From Thermodesulfobacteriota bacterium (GTDB lineage Bacteria; Desulfobacterota; Dissulfuribacteria; Dissulfuribacterales; UBA3076): 5,227 nucleotides of DNA. The notes under the pieces are model-generated. The model searched no databases and was not told the DNA's origin. It saw only the letters and a list, made by a program, of their open reading frames with translations. Below are positions 1 to 5,179 of this stretch, piece after piece (within the stretch, counting starts at the first letter, position 1; each line of letters begins with the position of its first letter). The translations under genes were made by a program, and so were the position numbers. The stretch lies in NCBI GenBank assembly GCA_003645605.1, contig QNAY01000124.1, forward strand, positions 1 to 5,227, read 5' to 3'.

Positions 1-69
1 CCCCAGATACATCACTTTATTGTTCCAATTTGTGAGCAGATACACATAATATGTCACAGTCATGGGCAT
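1..69 (-). CDS. GIY-YIG nuclease, N-terminal fragment (runs off left edge)
   Basis: The minus strand from the ATG at 69..67 reads MPMTVTYYVYLLTNWNNKV and then MYLG before the window ends, 23 codons in all. A second in-frame ATG lies at 63..61. The pattern YYVYLLTN..N.V.YLG is the start of the small single-domain GIY-YIG nucleases (UPF0213/YhbQ-like): YVY takes the place of GIY and YLG the place of YIG, both common variants. The catalytic Arg and Glu lie further on and cannot be seen. These proteins are usually about 80-100 residues, so some 60-75 residues are missing off the edge. An AGGGAG at 84..79, nine bases before the ATG, is a fair Shine-Dalgarno site and lies inside the adjoining 28-base repeat. 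The gene is downstream of queC on the same strand, 89 bases away. Target and biological role are unknown. Confidence 0.75.
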   Translation of the reverse strand, partial: MPMTVTYYVYLLTNWNNKVMYLG

Positions 70-71
70 TT

Positions 72-99
72 AAGATTTCTCCCTTCGGTCGAAATGACA
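72..99 (-). repeat. 28-base partly palindromic repeat, copy A
   Basis: Read on the minus strand it begins TGTCATTTCGACC and ends GGGAGAAATCTT. It matches the copy at 5152-5179 at 27 of 28 positions (G against A in the middle) and lies in the opposite orientation. ATTTC and GAAAT ends with a CC/GG inner pair allow a small hairpin with an internal loop. It ends two bases before the ATG of the GIY-YIG gene and supplies its ribosome binding site. Similar GTCATTTCGA...GAGAAATCT sequences are, from memory, dispersed in many genomes; a genome count is needed to show that here. Confidence 0.85.
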
Positions 100-107
100 A
101 TATGGGC

Positions 108-119
108 GTGAACGCTTAC
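108..119 (+). repeat. 12-base core repeat GTGAACGCTTAC
   Basis: This is identical to the core at 1046-1057, and its reverse complement is at 948-959. Near-copies are at 870-881 (GCAACCGTTCAC) and 5113-5124 (GTAACCGTTCAC). It lies 8 bases from the 28-base repeat copy A. The same pair of elements in the same relative order recurs at the right edge, with a longer spacer there. Confidence 0.75.
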
Positions 120-126
120 AAATTTA

Positions 127-158
127 CTTAACCTTTCAACTCTTGAACCTCTTAACCT
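127..158. repeat. Degenerate short tandem repeat (CTTAACCT-like units)
   Basis: The units CTTAACCT, TTCAACT, CTTGAACCT and CTTAACCT follow each other without gaps between the core repeat and the queC stop codon. Units are 7-9 bases long and vary at one or two positions. No terminator-like hairpin with a T-run is visible here, so the 3' end of the queC transcript is not defined by this stretch. Confidence 0.6.
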
Positions 159-866
159 TTAAACGGTTACATTAGCATATCGTATAGGGTCCGATACTCC
201 TGCTGCGGCAAAGCCCTTTATTCGCAGAAGGCAGGAATCGCATTTTCCACATGCCACATCTTGATTTTGATAACATGACCAGGTGAGGCGCAGAGGGGCC
301 TTTAGAGCCAGGCCCTCTTTTACCACCATTCCCTTATTATAATCGATTAATGGAGTTATTATTTCAATCTTCGTTTCAGGCAGTGTCCCTTCCTTTATGA
401 GCAATTGGCAGGCATCAAAGTAAGATTTCCTGCAGTCCGGGTACCCGGAGCTATCCACTTCTGTGGCCCCTATGTATATGTATCCGGCTCCAAGCACCTC
501 TGCCCATGAGACTGCCACGGCCAGCAGATGGGTATTCCTGAAAGGGACATATGTTACCGGAATTCCTGATTCCCCAAGGGACTCTTCCGGCACTGGTATT
601 GCCGGGTCTGTGAGGGCGGAACCACCTATTGACTTAAGATAGGACATATCGACCTTCAAGCGGTCCTTAACTCCATAGTGATCAGCTATTGCATCAAAAG
701 CCAGGAGTTCTCGCTCTTCGGTAAGCTGACCGTAATTTACATGAAGGAAGGCCGGACGGCAATTGCGTATAGCAATAGCAGCGGCAACACAGCTATCAAG
801 ACCTCCGCTTACAAGGCATACAGCAAGAGGAAGCTTATGTTGTTTGTCGTCTGAGCTAAAAGTCAT
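159..866 (-). CDS. queC: 7-cyano-7-deazaguanine (preQ0) synthase QueC
   Basis: QueC turns 7-carboxy-7-deazaguanine into preQ0 with ATP and ammonia, a cytosolic step on the way to queuosine in tRNA. From the ATG at 866 the protein has 235 residues, slightly longer than the usual 220-230. Visible marks are the PP-loop SGGLDS (20-25), HVNYGQ (41-46), VPFRNTHLL (107-115), DSSGYPDCRKSYFDA (138-152) and the zinc site Cys198, CGKCDSC with Cys206, Cys209 and Cys212. An ATG at 977 is in frame but its first residues would come from the repeat element and the hairpin, and no QueC homology precedes residue 38 of that longer frame, so I use 866. No clear Shine-Dalgarno sequence precedes 866. The last residues NVTV and the TAA overlap a core-like GTAACCGTT. 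No other queuosine genes are in the window. Identification is very secure; the exact start is less so. Confidence 0.97.
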   Translation of the reverse strand: MTFSSDDKQHKLPLAVCLVSGGLDSCVAAAIAIRNCRPAFLHVNYGQLTEERELLAFDAIADHYGVKDRLKVDMSYLKSIGGSALTDPAIPVPEESLGESGIPVTYVPFRNTHLLAVAVSWAEVLGAGYIYIGATEVDSSGYPDCRKSYFDACQLLIKEGTLPETKIEIITPLIDYNKGMVVKEGLALKAPLRLTWSCYQNQDVACGKCDSCLLRIKGFAAAGVSDPIRYANVTV

Positions 867-869
867 TTT

Positions 870-883
870 GCAACCGTTCACGG
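870..883 (+). repeat. Core repeat variant GCAACCGTTCACGG next to the queC start
   Basis: This 14-base sequence matches GTAACCGTTCACG at the right edge with one change. It lies three bases upstream of the queC ATG, where a Shine-Dalgarno site would be expected, so the native leader may have been replaced. Confidence 0.55.
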
Positions 884-902
884 AACATTGAAATTGGAGA
901 TT

Positions 903-932
903 GGGAAACGGGGTTACAACGCCCGTTTTCCC
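903..932. repeat. GC-rich hairpin in the queC leader
   Basis: GGGAAACGGG (903-912) pairs with CCCGTTTTCCC (922-932), with one bulged T and a nine-base loop. On the queC strand no T-run follows, so it does not look like an intrinsic terminator. It lies between the queC start and the large stem-loop element and may be part of the same repeat family or an RNA structure in the queC leader. Confidence 0.6.
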
Positions 933-947
933 ACAACCTAACGAACT

Positions 948-1057
948 GTAAGCGTTCACAGGGTGCTGCAGATGCAAGGCGTACGGGTACGCAGACGTAC
1001 TTCCTGTACTTCAAGTGCCCGACAACAAAGCAGATGCGGTGCCCTGTGAACGCTTAC
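948..1057. repeat. 110-base inverted-repeat element (MITE/REP-like)
   Basis: The first 28 bases (948-975) pair with the last 28 (1030-1057). The outer 16 bases, GTAAGCGTTCACAGGG and its complement, match perfectly; the inner 12 give seven Watson-Crick pairs, three G-T pairs and two mismatches. The 54-base centre holds a perfect GCGTAC-GG-GTACGC palindrome (979-992), four GTAC tetramers and a direct repeat of GTACTTC (997-1003, 1006-1012). GCAGATGC occurs in both arms in the same orientation. No coding frame is convincing inside. Its outer 12 bases are the core found alone elsewhere in the window, which suggests a dispersed non-autonomous element. The structure is directly visible; mobility is inferred. 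Confidence 0.85.
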
Positions 1058-1094
1058 CTTAATTCTAAATGAATGACTCCACAAGTGAGGCACA

Positions 1095-1122
1095 ATTAGA
1101 CATTAACAGACAGTAAGTTCAA
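1095..1122 (-). promoter_or_regulatory. Possible promoter for queC
   Basis: On the minus strand TTGAAC (1122..1117) and TCTAAT (1100..1095) are 16 bases apart and fit a sigma70-type promoter loosely. Transcription from here would give a leader of about 220 bases that includes the 110-base stem-loop and the hairpin at 903-932. No better site was seen closer to queC. Confidence 0.3.
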
Positions 1123-1157
1123 GTCTTCTGTAAACCTTATATTGGTTTTTATACCCA

Positions 1158-1186
1158 TTGAACTTTATAGATTGTCCTGGTATAAG
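1158..1186 (+). promoter_or_regulatory. Sigma70-type promoter of the rpsA operon
   Basis: TTGAAC (1158-1163) and TATAAG (1181-1186) are separated by 17 bases, the ideal spacing. The start of transcription would be near 1193, leaving a leader of about 28 bases before the rpsA ATG. The stretch 1058-1157 before it is AT-rich and shows no gene or clear structure. Confidence 0.65.
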
Positions 1187-1203
1187 ATAGCATTCGTTTT
1201 TTT

Positions 1204-1210
1204 AGGAGGG
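1204..1210 (+). promoter_or_regulatory. Shine-Dalgarno site of rpsA
   Basis: AGGAGGG lies ten bases before the ATG at 1221. It is a strong anti-16S match with slightly long spacing, and it fixes the rpsA start. Confidence 0.85.
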
Positions 1211-1220
1211 TTATTGGGTA

Positions 1221-3065
1221 ATGGAAAAAGTGGCGAGTGAGGTAACTCAGGAACAAACTCTAACGGCTGTCTCTGATCAGGAGGCCGCAACTTCTCAAAC
1301 AGATTCCGAGGTTTTAGAAGAAAATATGCCGCTGGAAGAAACCGGTGACATGGACCAGTTTAAAGACCTTTTTGAGCAAAGTCTTCGCACCTTTCAGGAA
1401 GGAGAAATCCTCGAAGGTACTGTTGTACGCGTCGGCAAAGAATCCGTTATGATCGACGTCGGATATAAGTCAGAAGGTCTGATCCCGATTCGGGAATTTC
1501 GTGATGAAGAAGGAGAGATAACCGTCTCTGCAGGAGATACTGTAGAGGTGTTGCTTGAACGTTGGGACCCTGACGAGGGAATGCTAAGGCTTTCCTATTC
1601 CAAGGCCCTCCGCCGTCAAGTATGGGAAGAAATAGCAAAGGCATTTGAAGCGGAAATTCCAGTAAAGGCTACCGTGACATCCAGGGTAAAAGGTGGCTTG
1701 TCTGTGCGAATTGGTGACCGCAAGGGCGGAGTAACAGCTTTCCTACCCTTTTCTCAAATCGATCTCAGGCCTGTTCGTGATCCTGAGGCCCTTGCAAATC
1801 AGACTATAGAATGTGCTATTCTGAAGTGTAATCGCCGCAGAGAGAATGTCGTGGTTTCCCGCAGGTTCCTTCTGGAAAAAGAGATGGCTGGGAAAAGGGT
1901 TAATACCCTGGCTTCTCTTGAGGAAGGGCAAGTTATAGAAGGAGATGTCAAAAACATCACGGATTATGGCGTATTTGTGGATCTTGGAGGGATCGATGGG
2001 CTTCTCCATATCACCGATATGTCATGGGGACGTGTAGAACATCCTTCCAGGCTCTTTAATGTGGGTGACACAATTAAAGTGAAAATTCTCACATTTGATC
2101 GTGAAAGTGAAAAGGTTTCCTTGGGCATGAAGCAGCTTACTGAAGATCCTTGGCTGCGAGTGGAAGAGAAGTACCCTGTGGAAAAAAGAGTGACCGGCAA
2201 GGTGGTAAGCCTTACTGATTACGGTGTATTTATAGAACTCGAGGAAGGCGTAGAGGGTCTAATCCATGTGTCTGAAATGTCGTGGACAAAGCGTATACGT
2301 CATCCATCTCAGATGGTTAATGTGGGAGATGTTGTCGAGGCAGTTGTGCTTAAGGTTGACTCCAAGGCTCAGAGGATATCCCTGGGGCTAAAGCAGATAG
2401 AACCCAACCCGTGGAATCTGGTCCAGGATCGCTATCCAATTGGTACGGTGATTGAGGGAGCAGTAAAGAATATAACTGAGTTCGGTCTGTTCATAGGCAT
2501 TGAGGAAGGCATAGACGGGCTTGTTCATATCTCAGACCTCTCTTGGAGCAAAAGGATCAAACATCCCAATGAAATTTATAAAAAAGGGGAGGCTATCCAG
2601 GCCGTAGTACTCAATATCGACAAGGAAAAGGAACGTTTTTCCCTAGGCGTTAAACAGCTTCATCCTGATCCATGGGAGTCGGCTCCGGAGAGATATCCTG
2701 TCAATAGCCAGGTTGCCGGAAAGGTGACGAACGTAACGGATTTTGGGGTATTTGTTGAGCTTGAAGAGGGAGTGGAGGGCTTGATTCACGTTTCTGAGTT
2801 GGGACCCGGCAAAATCAAGACACCGGTTGGAATGTTTCAGGTAGGAGATGAAATCAGTGCCAAGGTTATCCATGTAGCCCCCCTGGAGAGGCGTATAGGG
2901 CTCTCTGTTAAGCGAATATCTGAAGATGAGGAGCGTTCACGTTTTGATGAATACAGCGGCACCGACAGGCCTACCGGTACTACTTTGGGCAGCCTGCTTC
3001 AGGAAGAATTAGTACAACAGCACAATCGTACTCATTCTGAGGAAGACAAGGACCGGGAGGAATAA
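1221..3065 (+). CDS. rpsA: 30S ribosomal protein S1 (six S1 repeats)
   Basis: S1 binds mRNA on the 30S subunit and helps unfold and place structured or weakly marked messages. The 614 residues contain six OB-fold S1 repeats at about 60-128, 145-214, 234-305, 319-392, 405-479 and 491-565. Repeats 3 to 6 carry the classic signature (for example ITDYGVFVDL, GLLHITDMSW, VGDTIKVKIL), and repeats 1 and 2 are divergent, as is usual for the ribosome-docking pair. A roughly 45-residue acidic, Gln/Glu-rich leader precedes repeat 1, longer than in E. coli S1 (557 residues in total), and a charged tail of about 48 residues ends in EEDKDREE. Promoter and Shine-Dalgarno site directly upstream support this start. 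It heads an operon with sppA and the IHF gene. No frameshift or loss of a repeat is seen. Confidence 0.98.
   Translation: MEKVASEVTQEQTLTAVSDQEAATSQTDSEVLEENMPLEETGDMDQFKDLFEQSLRTFQEGEILEGTVVRVGKESVMIDVGYKSEGLIPIREFRDEEGEITVSAGDTVEVLLERWDPDEGMLRLSYSKALRRQVWEEIAKAFEAEIPVKATVTSRVKGGLSVRIGDRKGGVTAFLPFSQIDLRPVRDPEALANQTIECAILKCNRRRENVVVSRRFLLEKEMAGKRVNTLASLEEGQVIEGDVKNITDYGVFVDLGGIDGLLHITDMSWGRVEHPSRLFNVGDTIKVKILTFDRESEKVSLGMKQLTEDPWLRVEEKYPVEKRVTGKVVSLTDYGVFIELEEGVEGLIHVSEMSWTKRIRHPSQMVNVGDVVEAVVLKVDSKAQRISLGLKQIEPNPWNLVQDRYPIGTVIEGAVKNITEFGLFIGIEEGIDGLVHISDLSWSKRIKHPNEIYKKGEAIQAVVLNIDKEKERFSLGVKQLHPDPWESAPERYPVNSQVAGKVTNVTDFGVFVELEEGVEGLIHVSELGPGKIKTPVGMFQVGDEISAKVIHVAPLERRIGLSVKRISEDEERSRFDEYSGTDRPTGTTLGSLLQEELVQQHNRTHSEEDKDREE
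3055..3061 (+). promoter_or_regulatory. Likely ribosome binding site of sppA inside the rpsA end
   Basis: GGGAGGA lies in the last codons of rpsA, ending just before its TAA, and is 13 bases from the sppA ATG at 3075. The spacing is long for a free site; re-initiation by ribosomes ending rpsA (translational coupling) would explain it. No better site lies in the nine-base gap. Confidence 0.5.
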
Positions 3066-3074
3066 GCCGGGATC

Positions 3075-4010
3075 ATGCAAGAGTTGCGGACGCGCAAAGA
3101 ACGCCGATATACCCATCCGTTATTGGTAGCTCTGGCTACCATCGGAGTGTTCACCGTACTCATCACAGTGGCTTTTTTTCTGTTAATATTGTGGACAACA
3201 AGAGGCGGGATTACCAGTCCTTCGATCTACCACGGAGATAAAATCGGAGTGGTGGATATCAAAGGTCTTATCAGTGAGCCCGAGGCTACCATAAAGGCCC
3301 TGCGGGATTTTCGATATAATCAGAAAATCAAGGCCGTGGTAATCCGTATAAACAGCCCTGGTGGTGCTGTTGGGGCATCTCAGGAACTATATGAAGAGAT
3401 CCAAAGGCTTGACCAGAAAAAGCCTGTAGTGGCATCTCTTGCCACAGTAGCAGCATCAGGTGGGTACTATGCGTCTTTAGGTGCCAGGCATATTGTAGCT
3501 AACCCCGGCACGGTGACGGCAAGTATCGGGGTTATTATGAAGGTGCCCAATATAGAAGGTCTGCTGGAAAAACTCGGTATCAAGACAACTGTGGTAAAGA
3601 GCGGGACTTTCAAGGATTTGGGCTCCATTACCAGAGATATGACAGAAGATGAACGGGCTCTGCTCAAAGGAGTAATGCAAGACATACAAAAGCAATTCGT
3701 AACGGCAGTAGCCAAGAGTCGAAAGCTCCCTAAAGAACAGGTTTCAGCCATTGCTGATGGACGTATTATGACAGGTCATCAGGCCCTGGATGCCAAACTG
3801 GTAGACCAGTTGGGCAACTTCAGCGTGGCTGTAGATAAGGCTGCCGGTCTGGCAGGAATAGAAGGAAGACCGGAACTCGTCTATCCCAAGAAGGATCGCA
3901 TTTCAATCATGAGGGAACTTTTACAGGAAGAAGGGACAAAGACCTTGGGCAATGCTCTCCGGCAGTTACTGGGATCTTCCGCAGGCAGCCCGGTTTCTTA
4001 TGGAATCTGA
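3075..4010 (+). CDS. sppA: Signal peptide peptidase SppA, short (36K) type
   Basis: SppA is a membrane-anchored serine/lysine protease that degrades signal peptides left in the membrane after secretion. The 311 residues begin with a basic segment (RTRKERRYTH) and one membrane helix at about 15-40, so the catalytic domain should lie on the outer face of the membrane. The SppA/ClpP-like fold is shown by KAVVIRINSPGG (86-97), the nucleophile motif VAASGGYYAS with Ser128, ASIGVIM (149-155) and KSGTFKDLGS with the likely general base Lys180. The length fits the single-domain Bacillus-type family and not the double-length E. coli enzyme. It starts nine bases after rpsA, and its end overlaps the next gene by 11 bases. 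Both catalytic residues are present, so it should be active. Confidence 0.95.
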   Translation: MQELRTRKERRYTHPLLVALATIGVFTVLITVAFFLLILWTTRGGITSPSIYHGDKIGVVDIKGLISEPEATIKALRDFRYNQKIKAVVIRINSPGGAVGASQELYEEIQRLDQKKPVVASLATVAASGGYYASLGARHIVANPGTVTASIGVIMKVPNIEGLLEKLGIKTTVVKSGTFKDLGSITRDMTEDERALLKGVMQDIQKQFVTAVAKSRKLPKEQVSAIADGRIMTGHQALDAKLVDQLGNFSVAVDKAAGLAGIEGRPELVYPKKDRISIMRELLQEEGTKTLGNALRQLLGSSAGSPVSYGI

Positions 4011-4305
4011 GCAACAGCAACAGTCTATATTGAAGGGTGATCTTGTTGTCCGGTTGCAACAGGGTTTTTCGCAACACATGAAAAAAGACCTCGAAACCGT
4101 AGTTGATGTGGTTTTTGACGCGATGATTTCAGCGCTTAAAGAAAAAAGAAGGGTAGAGATCAGGGGGATAGGAAGTTTTTCACTACATAGGCAAAAAAAA
4201 CGCGAATTTGTAAATCCCAAGACAGGTTTGCTCACAGTATGCCCTTCAAATTACCGCGTAGTTTTCAAGACAGGCAAGGACTTGAAGTCTAATTCCCTTC
4301 CATAA
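4000..4305 (+). CDS. ihfB: Integration host factor beta-like / HU family DNA-binding protein
   Basis: Members of this family are small dimeric proteins that sharply bend DNA in the nucleoid. From the ATG at 4000 the product has 101 residues, close to the usual 90-100. The segment RVEIRGIGSFSLH (51-63) resembles the IhfB signature, NPKTG (72-76) in the beta arm keeps the proline that wedges into DNA, and FKTGKDLK (89-96) is the usual C-terminal motif. In the arm, FVNP replaces the common RNP. An in-frame ATG at 3952 would add 16 residues read from inside sppA; these have no family match, so I reject it. The chosen start overlaps the sppA stop by 11 bases, with only a weak ribosome site, suggesting coupling. 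rpsA followed by ihfB is an old proteobacterial arrangement, here with sppA between. It could equally be named as a generic HU protein. No intrinsic terminator is visible after it. Confidence 0.88.
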   Translation: MESEQQQQSILKGDLVVRLQQGFSQHMKKDLETVVDVVFDAMISALKEKRRVEIRGIGSFSLHRQKKREFVNPKTGLLTVCPSNYRVVFKTGKDLKSNSLP

Positions 4306-4316
4306 TTCAGGACTCA

Positions 4317-4736
4317 TCATTCAGTATCTGTAAAAATAGAGCAATCACCCCTCCCCTTCCTGAACACCAAGGGTTCGTCATTTACCAACGATGTAACGCT
4401 TGACGGCACCGCAGAAATAATTCCGCAATCTACGACCATAGCCAATCTCTTTCCCAAGACTTCATTAATTTCTTTGGGATCTGACCATACAGGTCCATCA
4501 CCTATGACAGCTGAGGTGCTTATGAGCGGGTTGCCCAGTGCCTCAGCTATTGCCTCACAAACCGGTTAATAGGGAATACGAATTCCAACAGTGCGGCGTT
4601 TTGTAAGCATCATTTTGGGTACTTCCCGGGATCCAGGCAGAATAAAGGTGTAAGGGCCGGGCAAAAAACGTCTCAATATGACATGATTTACAATCACGTT
4701 CCCTGCGACGTTTGGAAGCTTTGGATCAAGCAGAGT
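4317..4736 (-). pseudogene. yciO/Sua5-YrdC family remnant, N-terminus missing, one in-frame stop
   Basis: The family binds ATP, threonine and bicarbonate; true Sua5/TsaC members make threonylcarbamoyl-AMP for tRNA t6A, while the role of YciO is less clear. The minus frame reads LPGPYTFILPGSREVPK (4664 onward), KRRTVGIRIP, then Tyr and a TAA (4568..4566), and goes on in the same frame with PVCEAIAEALGNPLISTSA, DPKEINEVLGKRL, SSVTSLVNDEPLVF and RKGRGD, ending at TGA 4319..4317. The FRKGRGD ending and the LPGPYTFIL block are closer to YciO than to Sua5 proper. About 138 sense codons remain of roughly 200. The missing first part holds the TDTVYGL-like region and other substrate contacts, so the product should be inactive. 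It converges on ihfB with only 11 bases between the stops. The N-terminal side is replaced in frame by a reverse transcriptase piece. Confidence 0.85.
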
Positions 4737-5120
4737 AATATAGCCCAGAAAGTTTATGCCGTTGCTCACCGGCTGAAAAGACTGTCTTTTCCTGTTTAGA
4801 CGAAGCCTCAGCCTTCCTGCCAGAAACCGCTCTATCTCAGACTTCCACTCAACCAGCCTGCCCCTTTCCTCGGGAAGCATCACAAAATCGTCACAGTAGC
4901 GAAGATAGTATCTGCATTTCAGGCGATGCTTTACAAACTGGTCCAGTTCGTTCATGTAGACATTGGCAAAGAACTGACTGGTCAGATTTCCGATGGGGAG
5001 TCCCTTCCTGTCCCCGGTATAAAAAAGGCTTTTCTGAGGCGCTATTTTCTTGAGATAGCCCCTGTCACCCTTCAGGACATAATCCTTCGTGCAGTCATGA
5101 TATATAAATATCGTAACCGT
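4737..5120 (-). pseudogene. DGR-type reverse transcriptase fragment, truncated at both ends
   Basis: The frame opens after a TGA at 5123..5121 that lies in the core repeat. It reads IYHDCTKDYVLKGDRGYL, SLFYTGDRKG, LPIGNLTSQFFANVYMNELD (from about 5003), RYCDDFVML with the catalytic Y-x-D-D at 4898..4887, and PVSNGINFLGYI ending near 4737. IGNLTSQ in motif 4 is the form typical of diversity-generating-retroelement enzymes, where group II introns and retrons usually have QGxxxSP. About 125 codons remain of the usual 300-400: the first finger motifs and the thumb are missing, so it cannot be a working enzyme. An ATG at 4955 could start a 129-residue chimera that runs on into the yciO piece. No template or variable repeat pair and no target protein gene was found nearby. 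Family is secure; DGR assignment is likely but rests on one motif. Confidence 0.85.
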
Positions 5121-5124
5121 TCAC
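5113..5124 (+). repeat. Core repeat variant GTAACCGTTCAC at the reverse transcriptase truncation
   Basis: It differs from the reverse complement of the core at 108-119 at one position (C for G). The reverse transcriptase homology stops within about 10 bases of it. Between it and the next repeat, 5125-5151 shows no coding or structural signal. Confidence 0.7.
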
Positions 5125-5151
5125 GCTAATGTGTCATGATTCGCGCTGCCA

Positions 5152-5179
5152 TGTCATTTCGACCAAAGGGAGAAATCTT
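5152..5179 (+). repeat. 28-base partly palindromic repeat, copy B (inverted)
   Basis: It starts TGTCATTTCGACC and ends GGGAGAAATCTT on the plus strand, 27 of 28 bases equal to the minus-strand copy at 72-99. Its last base is also the last base of the TAA stop of the adjoining GIY-YIG gene on the minus strand. Confidence 0.85.

Noticed and set aside
903..932. Hairpin as an intrinsic terminator
   Set aside because: No T-run follows the stem on either strand.
867..947. preQ1 riboswitch in the queC leader
   Set aside because: A preQ1 riboswitch would make sense here, but the short conserved stem and A-rich tail of the known classes are not visible; the hairpin is GC-rich and repeat-like.
867..977. 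Longer QueC start at 977
   Set aside because: The extra 37 residues would be translated from the core repeat, the hairpin at 903-932 and part of the 110-base element, and they match nothing in the QueC family.
1447..2873. Minus-strand open frames inside rpsA
   Set aside because: They lie opposite conserved S1 repeats, have no ribosome sites of note and no domain likeness.
3467..4235. Minus-strand open frames inside sppA and ihfB
   Set aside because: They are shadows of strongly conserved genes on the plus strand.
4926..5129. Plus-strand open frame of 67 codons
   Set aside because: It is antisense to clear reverse transcriptase motifs (IGNLTSQ, YCDD) and has no recognisable domain.
72..5179. 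Repeats as a CRISPR array
   Set aside because: The copies are inverted, far apart and of two kinds; there is no regular spacer pattern and no cas gene.
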